A DNA stretch of 64,000 nucleotides from Nemertoderma westbladi (GCA_032718475.1 JAUCBJ010006371.1:1-64000); one strand, 5' to 3'; positions 1 through 13,900 are shown, counted from the stretch's first letter. The notes: generated by a model not told the origin, from the letters alone. Made by a program: numbers and translations.

Positions 1-317
1 ATGAACCGTTGGGGTTGGGGTGAACCGGTGGGGTGGGGTGAACCGGTGGCGTGGTGTGGGAGTGAAGCGGTGTGGTGGGTGAACCCGAGGCGTGGGGTGG
101 GGGTTAAGCGGTGGGGTGGGGTGAACCGGTGGGATGGGGTGAACCAGTTGGGGTTGGGTGGGTTGAACCGGTGGGGTTTGGTTGGGCGAACTGGTGGGAT
201 GAGAGTGGAATAATTAAGCCTTTGGGAGGAGTGGTGCAAGGTAGGGTGAACTACTGTTTGAACTGGTGGGATGGTGTGGGCGAGGTCAGATTGACTTATG
301 GGTTGAAGCAGGGTGGT
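1..317. repeat. Degenerate GT-rich minisatellite
   Basis: Imperfect repeats of a short unit built on GTGAACCGGTGGGGTGGG fill the first 320 bases, with increasing divergence towards the right. The open frames across it encode only Gly/Trp/Val-rich low-complexity text and are not genes. It lies upstream of the first visible PARP4 exon and so is probably inside an earlier PARP4 intron. Confidence 0.7.
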
Positions 318-870
318 TAATAAGGGTGCGGTGGCTTTTTGGTTTGTTGGATAACCCTCTATTACTTTCACGTTTAACACATGACCAGTCAGTATAGTAT
401 TATAATTATTAGTATTATTGTTGGTATTTTTTGTTAAAACAGAAAAGTACGTGCAAGAAACATGCTAATAGGAAACGTACAATAATATAGTAAAATACGT
501 ATAATTTGTAAGGCCTATTAGTTAAAGTATTTATTGATCTCTATTATCAATGATACCTTCCAGCCAACCAATTCCTACCAACATGCGTTGCTACTCAATC
601 CATCATCCAATAGGATCCGCCGCCTTCCACCGTTCGTCCAATCAGATTGGAGCAGCCACAATCCGTCGTCTGTTTCACTGCTGCCTCCCAGCGGGACTGG
701 TAGGAATCCTATCACGAGGGTTGCTGTTACCCCACACACTGGTCTCCGAATTCGGGGTTGACAGACGGGATAAGGGTCGCCTTGGCAACGGGATTTACTT
801 TGCTAGTTCCGCGAGGTCAGTTGTATGTGTCTCTCCTCTGTGTCTTATATCACTAATACTAACTATATAA
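318..870. other. Non-coding stretch, probably PARP4 intron
   Basis: AT-rich non-coding sequence. Two overlapping short frames near 534-870 have no recognisable family or splice context. I see no exon here. Confidence 0.4.
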
Positions 871-993
871 TCGATTTAAATAAAGTAGCACTGTTTTTCA
901 CGCTGGCTTGAGTGTGATATTTTTACGAACGAGCGTTAGCGAAATATGAAACGAGACCTTGAATGTGAAATACAGGTACTTTATTTAAATCGA
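871..993. mobile_element. Small fold-back (MITE-like) element
   Basis: The left end CGATTTAAATAAAGTA is repeated as its reverse complement at the right end (TACTTTATTTAAATCG, ending near 992). The pairing continues inward with small mismatches (CTGTTTTTCAC against GTGAAATACAG). Total length is about 125 bp with no coding potential. It looks like a short hairpin element. I could not define a target duplication. Confidence 0.5.
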
Positions 994-1056
994 ATATGTC
1001 GTTTTATTTTCAAGTTTCGAAGTTTTGTTAATTAAAATTAACATAGAAACCAGTAC

Positions 1057-1376
1057 ACTAAGGGGCGGTACAGTTATCAGTTAACACTGCAGATGTTGTG
1101 GTGGCACACATTAGATATTTTGTGATGTGCAACACCTGTAACCTGCAACAAGCAACAAGTCGACCGAAGCCGGACGAAGGCTCTTCTCCGATAACTGCTA
1201 CACGAGCGCTACGCGCTACTCCTACCCCAAGTTTTGCTCCCACTAATAATTCAACTGGACCTCATTTTATCGACCCCATGGGATGAAAGCTGAGTGGACC
1301 CAGCCGAGGCTCGAACCAGCAACCAAAAGATTGCAGGCGTTCAACCAACTGAGCGACCCCATCTTTACTACCAACC
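1057..1376 (-). mobile_element. tRNA-derived SINE
   Basis: Read on the minus strand, the element starts with a tRNA-like head. An A-box-like GCTCAGTTGGTTGAACGC lies near 1337-1356, followed about 35 bases later by a B box, GGTTCGAGCC, near 1309-1318. A non-tRNA body follows, including GGGTCGATAAAATGAGG, a motif seen in several invertebrate SINE bodies. The head is too divergent to be a functional tRNA gene. Exact ends are uncertain. Confidence 0.6.
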
Positions 1377-1709
1377 GGAGTAAACCTGTAGTTCCGTAAG
1401 GTTGAGGTTCGAGTGTCTGGGGCGGCTATAGAGTTAGACACAAACGAAGATATCTTCGAAACCCCAGTTTTCGAATTAGCGACAGCTTCACTAGTAGGTA
1501 GGTGACGCTGCGGCCTTGCTGCTAAATCGATAACGGGGTTTTTGGGACTCCGTAGTAAAGATATTTACTGTCAATACGAATAATAAAAATATTTATGTAT
1601 ATATATATATAAAATAATATAATATAATACTGATCAACAATTTCACAATTTTTCAACAAATTTAGAATTGTTAGTTTTAGTTTTATAATATTTGATTAAA
1701 TCTTTTTAG

Positions 1710-1937
1710 CACTAGCATCAACTACTCAACACCTAACAGTTGCACCGGCACACGTTTCCTATTGGTTAATGAGGTTGTCCTTGGCAACGTGTTGGAGATA
1801 CATACAGAAGCACCCGAGCTCAGTGCGCCTCCTAGCGGATTCCATTCCGTTACTGGAGTGGCCTCTACACTCTCCATGGCAACCGACTTTGCCGATGAAG
1901 AGTTCGTAATTTACGACGCAAATCAGCAGAAAATTTG
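1710..1937 (+). CDS. PARP4: PARP4 visible exon 1: end of ART catalytic domain
   Basis: Acceptor TCTTTTTAG ends at 1709; the first base completes a codon from the upstream exon. The exon encodes the last strands of the ADP-ribosyltransferase fold: [14 protein letters not shown], then [10 protein letters not shown], then [14 protein letters not shown]. By alignment with PARP1 (NEYIVYD), the second Glu of DEEFVIYD (codon 1900-1902) is the catalytic glutamate of the H-Y-E triad, so this part of the active site is intact. The donor G|GTTAGT follows base 1937. The split codon TG|T joins exon 2 to give KICYLIEF, matching the strand that follows in human PARP4. The in-frame TAA a few codons past the donor confirms that splicing is needed. 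Confidence 0.9.
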
Positions 1938-4900
1938 GTTAGTTTAAATATCATTTATAGTTTATCTGTTAGATTTACTTGTATTTTAGTTACTTTGAGT
2001 TTATCTGTTAGATTTACTTGTATTTTAGTTACTTTGAGTTTATCTGTTAGATTTACTTGTATTTTAGTTACATTGAGTTTATCTGTTAGATTTACTTGTA
2101 TTTTAGTTACATTGAGTTTATCTGTTAGATTTACTTGTATTTTAGTTACTTTGAGTTTATCTGTTAGATTTCCTTGTATTTTAGTTACATTGAGTTTATC
2201 TGTTAGATTTACTTGTATTTTAGTTACTTTGAGTTTATCTGTTAGATTTACTTGTATTTTAGTTACATTGAGTTTATCTGTTAGATTTACTTGTATTTTA
2301 GTTACATTGAGTTTATCTGTTAGATTTACTTGTATTTTAGTTACATTGAGTTTATCTGTTAGATTTCCTTGTATTTTAGTTACATTGAGTTTATCTGTTA
2401 GATTTACTTGTATTTTAGTTACATTGAGTTTATCTGTTAGATTTACTTGTATTTTAGTTACATTGAGTTTATCTGTTAGATTTCCTTGTATTTTAGTTAC
2501 TTTGAGTTTATCTGTTAGATTTACTTGTATTTTAGTTACATTGAGTTTATCTGTTAGATTTCCTTGTATTTTAGTTACTTTGAGTTTATCTGTTAGATTT
2601 ACTTGTATTTTAGTTACTTTGAGTTTATCTGTTAGATTTACTTGTATTTTAGTTACATTGAGTTTATCTGTTAGATTTACTTGTATTTTAGTTACATTGA
2701 GTTTATCTGTTAGATTTACTTGTATTTTAGTTACATTGAGTTTATCTGTTAGATTTACTTGTATTTTAGTTACATTGAGTTTATCTGTTAGATTTACTTG
2801 TATTTTAGTTACTTTGAGTTTATCTGTTAGATTTACTTGTATTTTAGTTACATTGAGTTTATCTGTTAGATTTACTTGTATTTTAGTTACTTTGAGTTTA
2901 TCTGTTAGATTTACTTGTATTTTAGTTACATTGAGTTTATCTGTTAGATTTCCTTGTATTTTAGTTACTTTGAGTTTATCTGTTAGATTTACTTGTATTT
3001 TAGTTACATTGAGTTTATCTGTTAGATTTCCTTGTATTTTAGTTACATTGAGTTTATCTGTTAGATTTACTTGTATTTTAGTTACATTGAGTTTATCTGT
3101 TAGATTTACTTGTATTTTAGTTACTTTGAGTTTATCTGTTAGATTTACTTGTATTTTAGTTACATTGAGTTTATCTGTTAGATTTACTTGTATTTTAGTT
3201 ACATTGAGTTTATCTGTTAGATTTACTTGTATTTTAGTTACATTGAGTTTATCTGTTAGATTTACTTGTATTTTAGTTACATTGAGTTTATCTGTTAGAT
3301 TTACTTGTATTTTAGTTACTTTGAGTTTATCTGTTAGATTTACTTGTATTTTAGTTACATTGAGTTTATCTGTTAGATTTACTTGTATTTTAGTTACTTT
3401 GAGTTTATCTGTTAGATTTACTTGTATTTTAGTTACATTGAGTTTATCTGTTAGATTTACTTGTATTTTAGTTACATTGAGTTTATCTGTTAGATTTACT
3501 TGTATTTTAGTTACTTTGAGTTTATCTGTTAGATTTACTTGTATTTTAGTTACATTGAGTTTATCTGTTAGATTTACTTGTATTTTAGTTACATTGAGTT
3601 TATCTGTTAGATTTCCTTGTATTTTAGTTACATTGAGTTTATCTGTTAGATTTACTTGTATTTTAGTTACATTGAGTTTATCTGTTAGATTTACTTGTAT
3701 TTTAGTTACATTGAGTTTATCTGTTAGATTTACTTGTATTTTAGTTACATTGAGTTTATCTGTTAGATTTCCTTGTATTTTAGTTACATTGAGTTTATCT
3801 GTTAGATTTACTTGTATTTTAGTTACTTTGAGTTTATCTGTTAGATTTACTTGTATTTTAGTTACATTGAGTTTATCTGTTAGATTTACTTGTATTTTAG
3901 TTACTTTGAGTTTATCTGTTAGATTTCCTTGTATTTTAGTTACATTGAGTTTATCTGTTAGATTTACTTGTATTTTAGTTACATTGAGTTTATCTGTTAG
4001 ATTTACTTGTATTTTAGTTACATTGAGTTTATCTGTTAGATTTACTTGTATTTTAGTTACATTGAGTTTATCTGTTAGATTTACTTGTATTTTAGTTACT
4101 TTGAGTTTATCTGTTAGATTTACTTGTATTTTAGTTACATTGAGTTTATCTGTTAGATTTACTTGTATTTTAGTTACATTGAGTTTATCTGTTAGATTTA
4201 CTTGTATTTTAGTTACATTGAGTTTATCTGTTAGATTTCCTTGTATTTTAGTTACATTGAGTTTATCTGTTAGATTTACTTGTATTTTAGTTACATTGAG
4301 TTTATCTGTTAGATTTACTTGTATTTTAGTTACGTTGAGTTTATCTGTTAGATTTACTTGTATTTTAGTTACATTGAGTTTATCTGTTAGATTTACTTGT
4401 ATTTTAGTTACATTGAGTTTATCTGTTAGATTTCCTTGTATTTTAGTTACATTGAGTTTATCTGTTAGATTTACTTGTATTTTAGTTACTTTGAGTTTAT
4501 CTGTTAGATTTACTTGTATTTTAGTTACATTGAGTTTATCTGTTAGATTTACTTGTATTTTAGTTACTTTGAGTTTATCTGTTAGATTTACTTGTATTTT
4601 AGTTACATTGAGTTTATCTGTTAGATTTCCTTGTATTTTAGTTACATTGAGTTTATCTGTTAGATTTACTTGTATTTTAGTTACATTGAGTTTATCTGTT
4701 AGATTTACTTGTATTTTAGTTACATTGAGTTTATCTGTTAGATTTACTTGTATTTTAGTTACATTGAGTTTATCTGTTAGATTTCCTTGTATTTTAGTTA
4801 CATTGAGTTTATCTGTTAGATTTACTTGTATTTTAGTTACTTTGAGTTTATCTGTTAGATTTACTTGTATTTTAGTTACATTGAGTTTATCTGTTAGATT

Positions 4901-7900
4901 TACTTGTATTTTAGTTACTTTGAGTTTATCTGTTAGATTTCCTTGTATTTTAGTTACATTGAGTTTATCTGTTAGATTTACTTGTATTTTAGTTACATTG
5001 AGTTTATCTGTTAGATTTACTTGTATTTTAGTTACATTGAGTTTATCTGTTAGATTTACTTGTATTTTAGTTACATTGAGTTTATCTGTTAGATTTACTT
5101 GTATTTTAGTTACTTTGAGTTTATCTGTTAGATTTACTTGTATTTTAGTTACATTGAGTTTATCTGTTAGATTTACTTGTATTTTAGTTACATTGAGTTT
5201 ATCTGTTAGATTTACTTGTATTTTAGTTACTTTGAGTTTATCTGTTAGATTTCCTTGTATTTTAGTTACATTGAGTTTATCTGTTAGATTTACTTGTATT
5301 TTAGTTACATTGAGTTTATCTGTTAGATTTACTTGTATTTTAGTTACATTGAGTTTATCTGTTAGATTTACTTGTATTTTAGTTACATTGAGTTTATTTG
5401 TTAGATTTACTTGTATTTTAGTTACATTGAGTTTATTTGTTAGATTTACTTGTATTTTAGTTCTTTGAGTTTATCTGTTAGATTTACTTGTATTTTAGTT
5501 ACTTTGAGTTTATCTCACTGAAAAAACGAAACCTGTATTATTTATTGAAAAACCACCGGTTTGCCGAAGGAATCGCCGATTAAAATCCAGCCACTTTAAT
5601 CGCCGATTCTTTCAGCAAACCGGTGGTTTCGAAAACCGGTGGTTAAGCCAAACCGGTGGTTTAGGAAAGTTATAAACTCTGGGTTTATTCTTTATTTTCA
5701 ACCATATCGAACGGGATTCACAAACTTAAAACCTGATTTAGATGTATTTTAAACAGGGGTTCATTCATACAAAACCAGGGGTTCCTAAATATAAAACCCG
5801 GTTTAGATGTATTTTAAACAGGGGTTCATTCATACAAAACCAGGGGTTCCTAAATATAAAACCCGGTTTAGATGTATTTTAAACAGGGGTTCATTCACAC
5901 AAAACCAGGGGTTCCTAAATATAAAACCTGGTTTAGATGTATTTTAAACAGGGGTTCATTCATACAAAACCAGGGGTTCCTAAATATAAAACCTGGTTTA
6001 GATGTATTTTAAACAGGGGTTCATTCATACAAAACCAGGGGTTCCTAAATATAAAACCCGGTTTAGATGTATTTTAAACAGGGGTTCATTCACACAAAAC
6101 CAGGGGTTCCTAAATATAAAACCCGGTTTAGATGTATTTTAAACAGGGGTTCATTCATACAAAACCAGGGGTTCCTAAATATAAAACCCGGTTTAGATGT
6201 ATTTTAAACAGGGGTTCATTCATACAAAACCAGGGGTTCCTAAATATAAAACCTGGTTTAGATGTATTTTAAACAGGGGTTCATTCATACAAAACCAGGG
6301 GTTCCTAAATATAAAACCTGGTTTAGATGTATTTTAAACAGGGGTTCATTCATACAAAACCAGGGGTTCCTAAATATAAAACCCGGTTTAGATGTATTTT
6401 AAACAGGGGTTCATTCACACAAAACCAGGGGTTCCTAAATATAAAACCCGGTTTAGATGTATTTTAAACAGGGGTTCATTCACACAAAACCAGGGGTTCC
6501 TAAATATAAAACCCGGTTTAGATGTATTTTAAACAGGGGTTCATTCACACAAAACCAGGGGTTCCTAAATATAAAACCCGGTTTAGATGTATTTTAAACA
6601 GGGGTTCATTCATACAAAACCAGGGGTTCCTAAATATAAAACCTGGTTTAGATGTATTTTAAACAGGGGTTCATTCACACAAAACCAGGGGTTCCTAAAT
6701 ATAAAACCTGGTTTAGATGTATTTTAAACAGGGGTTCATTCATACAAAACCAGGGGTTCCTAAATATAAAACCCGGTTTAGATGTATTTTAAACAGGGGT
6801 TCATTCACACAAAACCAGGGGTTCCTAAATATAAAACCCGGTTTAGATGTATTTTAAACAGGGGTTCATTCACACAAAACCAGGGGTTCCTAAATATAAA
6901 ACCCGGTTTAGATGTATTTTAAACAGGGGTTCATTCACACAAAACCAGGGGTTCCTAAATATAAAACCCGGTTTAGATGTATTTTAAACAGGGGTTCATT
7001 CACACAAAACCAGGGGTTCCTAAATATAAAACCTGGTTTAGATGTATTTTAAACAGGGGTTCATTCATACAAAACCAGGGGTTCCTAAATATAAAACCCG
7101 GTTTAGATGTATTTTAAACAGGGGTTCGTTCATACAAAACCAGGGGTTCCTAAATATAAAACCCGGTTTAGATGTATTTTAAACAGGGGTTCATTCACAC
7201 AAAACCAGGGGTTCCTAAATATAAAACCCGGTTTAGATGTATTTTAAACAGGGGTTCATTCACACAAAACCAGGGGTTCCTAAATATAAAACCCGGTTTA
7301 GATGTATTTTAAACAGGCGTTCATTCATACAAAACCAGGGGTTCCTAAATATAAAACCCGGTTTAGATGTATTTTAAACAGGGGTTCATTCACACAAAAC
7401 CAGGGGTTCCTAAATATAAAACCCGGTTTAGATGTATTTTAAACAGGGGTTCATTCACACAAAACCAGGGGTTCCTAAATATAAAACCCGGTTTAGATGT
7501 ATTTTAAACAGGGGTTCATTCATACAAAACCAGGGGTTCCTAAATATAAAACCCGGTTTAGATGTATTTTAAACAGGCGTTCATTCATACAAAACCAGGG
7601 GTTCCTAAATATAAAACCCGGTTTAGATGTATTTTAAACAGGGGTTCATTCACACAAAACCAGGGGTTCCTAAATATAAAACCCGGTTTAGATGTATTTT
7701 AAACAGGGGTTCATTCACACAAAACCAGGGGTTCCTAAATATAAAACCCGGTTTAGATGTATTTTAAACAGGCGTTCATTCATACAAAACCAGGGGTTCC
7801 TAAATATAAAACCTGGTTTAGATGTATTTTAAACAGGCGTTCATTCATACAAAACCAGGGGTTCCTAAATATAAAACCTGGTTTAGATGTATTTTAAACA

Positions 7901-10900
7901 GGCGTTCATTCATACAAAACCAGGGGTTCCTAAATATAAAACCCGGTTTAGATGTATTTTAAACAGGGGTTCATTCATACAAAACCAGGGGTTCCTAAAT
8001 ATAAAACCCGGTTTAGATGTATTTTAAACAGGGGTTCATTCATACAAAACCAGGGGTTCCTAAATATAAAACCCGGTTTAGATGTATTTTAAACAGGGGT
8101 TCATTCATACAAAACCAGGGGTTCCTAAATATAAAACCCGGTTTAGATGTATTTTAAACAGGGGTTCATTCACACAAAACCAGGGGTTCCTAAATATAAA
8201 ACCTGGTTTAGATGTATTTTAAACAGGGGTTCGTTCATTCACACAAAACCAGGGGTTCCTAAATATAAAACCTGGTTTAGATGTATTTTAAACAGGGGTT
8301 CGTTCATTCACACAAAACCAGGGGTTCCTAAATATAAAACCTGGTTTAGATGTATTTTAAACAGGGGTTCGTTCATTCACACAAAACCAGGGGTTCCTAA
8401 ATATAAAACCTGGTTTAGATGTGTGAAACGGGGTTTCATTCACACAAAACCAGGGGTTCCTAAATATAAAACCCGGTTTAGATGTATTTTAAACAGGGGT
8501 TCATTCACACAAAACCAGGGGTTCCTAAATATAAAACCTGGTTTAGATGTATTTGAAACAGGGTTTCATTCACACAAAACCAGGGGTTCCTAAATATAAA
8601 ACCCGGTTTAGATGTATTTTAAACAGGGGTTCATTCATACAAAACCAGGGGTTCCTAAATATAAAACCCGGTTTAGATGTATTTTAAACAGGGGTTCATT
8701 CACACAAAACCAGGGGTTCCTAAATATAAAACCCGGTTTAGATGTATTTTAAACAGGGTTTCATTCACACAAAACCAGGGGTTCCTAAATATAAAACCCG
8801 GTTTAGATGTATTTTAAACAGGGGTTCATTCACACAAAACCAGGGGTTCCTAAATATAAAACCTGGTTTAGATGTATTTGAAACAGGGTTTTTACATAAT
8901 CTTACAAGAACACAAAACATACACCATATCCCTTAATACAATCATTTTTAAGGGGTTGGAGCCCCCCCCCCCCTATTTTTTTTCAAATTTCAATCATATG
9001 CTACGAAATCTGGTATGATGGTAGTTCGACAATTTTTCAACTGCTGGCCTGGCCGGATTTTTTAATTTATGAGCTATTTCGATACAACATGAGGCCGTTA
9101 AAAACCCCTTTTTAACAATATTTAACCATCTCTGTTGGCTTTATTTTTAATATTTTGAATGTAATCTAGATATTATGTCAAAGATATTATGAAAATACTA
9201 GGGTGTAAATTTTGAGACTAAAATAAAGCCAACAAGATGGTTAAATTTAAATATTGCTAAAAATGAGTTTTTTAACGGCTTGTTGTATCGAAATAGCTCA
9301 TAAATTAAAAAATCAGGCAAAGCCAGCAGGAAGAAAAGTTGGTGAACTACCATCAAACCAAATTTCCTAGCACATGATTGAAATTTGAAAAAAAGAGGGG
9401 GGGGGGGGGGGCTCCGATCCCCTAAAAATGGTTGTTGTACTAAGGGAGATGGTGTATATACAGCAGACACAAGGGGGAAAATACATATAAAGTAAAACAC
9501 ACTAATCTAAAAGAAGATAAGGCATATGAGGATACTCTAATAAATAAAACAGCCCTTTATTCAGTTTGTCTTTCCATTATGCAAAATTATCATTCTATCA
9601 TTAAACTTAAATTGATTTACATTTACTTAGTTAACTTTATAATATCATATCATTTCATATAACAGTAAAGGAAGGTGCATCATGTTAGAACTTAGAACTG
9701 TGGGGCAGTGGGGAACATCTTAATATTTCATTTAAAACATGTCGTGTCTGTTCAACCAATAAGGTAGCTGAAAAATGCTGTGGTGTGGGGTAACTATTAA
9801 AAGTGGATTTGGAAGCTTTGTCCGGTCTGTGAGAATTCTGTTGACCAAGAACAGTTGCTTGAAAGTTTCATTAAACTCAAAACGAAAAGTGTTCATAGGG
9901 ATAATCTTTTCATTCCGTCACAGTGATAGAGGGAAGCCATACTATGTTCCAAATAAACCCCTCCTCACATTTAGTCCCAGTTCCGCAGTTATCCAACTGG
10001 ATATCAGTAAATATAACATTGCCCTGAAAAGGGCCGTTTGGGTTGGTGTAAGACGAGTCAGGGAAGTGTCAGGGTGTGGGATACCACACACTGAGATGCG
10101 CGAGCAAGTTTGTAAGGGCAGTGGTCGTGGTCCCAGTTTTCACATAGGTCGTGTAACTCGCACCACATGAACTCGTCCAGGTGGCTGGGCAGCAAGGTGC
10201 TCTGGACGCTGCACATCGACTTAAATCCAGAAATCGGCGCTTGCAGTTCTTCCAGTAGCACTCGGCGTGGTTGGTGCAGGCACCAGTAACTGGGTCGACG
10301 AAGTTTTGGTCATGGATCACGACTTGGTGTGAGTACACCATGTTCGGCATGGCACCGATCCCGTGCATGCTGCCCAACTATCGGAATGAATGATGGAACC
10401 AGGCGCGATATAGTTGCCTATAATTGGCAGCAACGTCAGAACGAATTTGCCTCAAGAGTCAAGATGCCCGTCGACCGTCTTGAGGAAGAAGCCCTCCTGT
10501 TTGAGGCTGAGATGGGCAGATCGTGCTGAATACCCCGCGCTCAGGCTGTCAGGCACCTCGTGGCCCACGTTCCCCTTCCCATCCGCTTAGCTATTGGTAT
10601 TAGCGACTCGTCGACTTCGACGATAACCTGATCACGCCCGGTCCGTCGATAAAATGGGGGTGGTAAATAATATGCACTAACAGTGACAGTATACTGGCTG
10701 ACTGGTATAACAATAGGCTACAAGGTACGGTCAGACGGTACAGAGATCGGTCTGCCGGTAGGTTTAATAAATAGTTCCCGGTATATATAGCAGTATACTG
10801 CTGTACTGGTATAGGCAGATAGGCCTAGCAGCCTAGAGCTGAAAAATGCAGAAAGATGTTTGCATTCAGGAGGGGCAAAGGGGGTCCCCCAGCAGCCCAG

Positions 10901-13900
10901 TCCCTGTTGCCTGTACTTCTCTCCTGACTGCAGGACTGCCTGACTCCTGTTCAGCTTTCATTGTTTCATCTCTATCTACTGATCTAACCAGTTCCGGCCT
11001 TCGGCCTACCTACCAGCTACCACCGGTACCCTACAGCCAGGCCATACAGCACACCCTGCAGCCCAACTCCTGGCCCTGGGGTCCTGTACTCTGCTACTGC
11101 ACTAAAGGCCTAAAACTAGTAAACCCAAGCGGCCAAAAAAATTGTACGGTGTGCAGTCTTAGTGCTCATGCTACAGTGCTGGTATCAGAGGCTATTGCAA
11201 TAGGCAGATATGCACCGGTCCAATGCTGAATGCAGAATGCGGCATTTAGGTATGACTGTATGATACAAGTCAATAATATATACCGGTAGCTGAATACAGG
11301 AATAGGTCAGGTGCCAACCTGCTCCGACCATGATAGATTAGACAGTTAGATAGCCCGGGAAATTCAAATGATTTGAATTAACCGCCAAAAATATATAAAT
11401 TCATTGTGTCTTTATCATTTGAATTTCCATGGCTGGAGCGCAGGGTAAACACCTTTTGGCTTTTAGGGACTTGTGCGGCATTATGGGTAAGAAGGTTTCA
11501 AATATTAACAAACCCCAGGTATTATCGCATTCATTTATGACTTATTATTATTATAAAACCGGCATTTTGTTTGTTAAAAACCTCAATCATTATTGAATAA
11601 AAACCCAGGTTTATCAGTTAACAAAATTAAGGTTAAATGTATAAAAAATGCATGGTTTTAATTAACCAAAACCCCTAGTTTCCAATATTATCAAACCCCA
11701 GGTTTTCTCGTACAAATTTGCGACTGTTATTATCATAAAACCGGCATTTTATTTGTTAAAAACCTAAATCTTTATTGAATAAAAACCCAGGTTTATCAGT
11801 TAACAAAATTAAGGTTAAATGTATAAAAAATGCATGGTTTTAATTAACCAAAACCCCTAGTTTCCAATATTATCAAACCCCACGTTTTCTCGTACAAATT
11901 TGCGACTGTTATTATCATAAAACCGGCATTTTATTTGTTAAAAACCTCAATCTTTATTGAATAAAAACCCAGGTTTATCAGTTAACAAAATTAAGGTTAA
12001 ATGTAAAAAAAATGCATGGTTTTAATTAACCAAAACCCCTAGTTTCCAATATTATCAAACCCCAGGTTTTCTCGTACAAATTTGCGACTGTTATTATCAT
12101 AAAACCGGCATTTTATTTGTTAAAAACCTCAATCTTTATTGAATAAAAACCCAGGTTTATCAGTTAACAAAATTAAGGTTAAATGTAAAAAAAATGCATG
12201 GTTTTAATTAACCAAAACCCCTAGTTTCCAATATTATCAAACCCCAGGTTTTCTCGTACAAATTTGCGACTGTTATTATTATAAAACCGGCATTTTATTA
12301 GTTAAAAACCTCAATCTTTATTGAATAAAAACCCAGGTTTATCAGTTAACAAAATTAAGGTTAAATGTATAAAAAATGCATGGTTTTAATTAAACAAAAC
12401 CCCTAGTTTCCAATATTATCAAACCCCAGGTTTACTCGTACAAATTTGCGACTGTTATTATCATAAGACCGGCATTTTATTTGTTAAAAACCTCAATCTT
12501 TATTGATTAAAAACCCGGTTTATCAGTCAACAAAATGAAGGGTTAATGTATAAAAAAATTTTGTTTCATTATTTATGTGTTTATTATGGGGTTAAACCCG
12601 GGTTTGTCACTGATTAGAAAACCATCATCAAATTATTTAAAACCGGTGGTTTTGTTTCTCATTAAAACTAGGGTTTTTTGAGAAACCAGTAGTTTGATAA
12701 AAAAATATTAAAAGTTTTATAATTCTTTTAAAAGTAATTGTAATTAACCCTAATGTCAATACCACTCAAACTAATTATATAAATCGTTAATTTGAAACAC
12801 TTATTCTTTTTTCGAAATCGGAAGTTCCAAATTGAAAACCTATGTTATAATTTACAACCTAGGGTGAAAATCACAAATACAGGTTTGGTTTTTTCAGTGC
12901 TGTTAGATTTACTTGTATTTTAGTTACTTTGAGTTTATCTGTTAGATTTACTTGTATTTTAGTTACTTTGAGTTTATCTGTTAGATTTACTTGTATTTTA
13001 GTTACATTGAGTTTATCTGTTAGATTTACTTGTATTTTAGTTACATTGAGTTTATCTGTTAGATTTACTTGTATTTTAGTTACATTGAGTTTATCTGTTA
13101 GATTTACTTGTATTTTAGTTACTTTGAGTTTATCTGTTAGATTTCCTTGTATTTTAGTTACATTGAGTTTATCTGTTAGATTTACTTGTATTTTAGTTAC
13201 ATTGAGTTTATCTGTTAGATTTCCTTGTATTTTAGTTACATTGAGTTTATCTGTTAGATTTACTTGTATTTTAGTTACATTGAGTTTATCTGTTAGATTT
13301 ACTTGTATTTTAGTTACATTGAGTTTATCTGTTAGATTTCCTTGTATTTTAGTTACATTGAGTTTATCTGTTAGATTTACTTGTATTTTAGTTACATTGA
13401 GTTTATCTGTTAGATTTACTTGTATTTTAGTTACATTGAGTTTATCTGTTAGATTTCCTTGTATTTTAGTTACTTTGAGTTTATCTGTTAGATTTCCTTG
13501 TATTTTAGTTACTTTGAGTTTATCTGTTAGATTTACTTGTATTTTAGTTACTTTGAGTTTATCTGTTAGATTTACTTGTATTTTAGTTACATTGAGTTTA
13601 TCTGTTAGATTTACTTGTATTTTAGTTACTTTGAGTTTATCTGTTAGATTTACTTGTATTTTAGTTACATTGAGTTTATCTGTTAGATTTACTTGTATTT
13701 TAGTTACATTGAGTTTATCTGTTAGATTTACTTGTATTTTAGTTACATTGAGTTTATCTGTTAGATTTCCTTGTATTTTAGTTACATTGAGTTTATCTGT
13801 TAGATTTACTTGTATTTTAGTTACATTGAGTTTATCTGTTAGATTTACTTGTATTTTAGTTACATTGAGTTTATCTGTTAGATTTCCTTGTATTTTAGTT

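Larger units (their letters stand above)
5516..12899. mobile_element. CACTG-ended DNA transposon, non-autonomous, inside the 39-bp array
   Basis: The left end is CACTGAAAAAACGAAACC followed by TGTATT; the right end (12877-12899) is its inverted copy with one mismatch, ending TTTTTTCAGTG. The flanks read ...GAGTTTATCT and CTGTTAGATTT, which rebuild an intact 39-bp unit if the element and one CT are removed. This gives a 2-bp CT target duplication. CACTG termini, a short TSD and repetitive subterminal regions fit an EnSpm/CACTA-type element; the superfamily assignment is inference. No transposase of that type is visible. The body holds a 65-bp array, a fold-back element, a Merlin-type transposase remnant and a 182-bp array. 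Confidence 0.75.

Noticed and set aside
1057-1376. Functional tRNA gene
   Set aside because: Promoter boxes are present but the cloverleaf is not intact and a non-tRNA SINE body follows.
5735-8890. CRISPR-like array
   Set aside because: Units are directly tandem with no unique spacers and the locus is in an animal intron.
9775-10170. Plus-strand 131-codon gene
   Set aside because: No recognisable domain, TTG/ATG start without context, and it overlaps the minus-strand transposase remnant.
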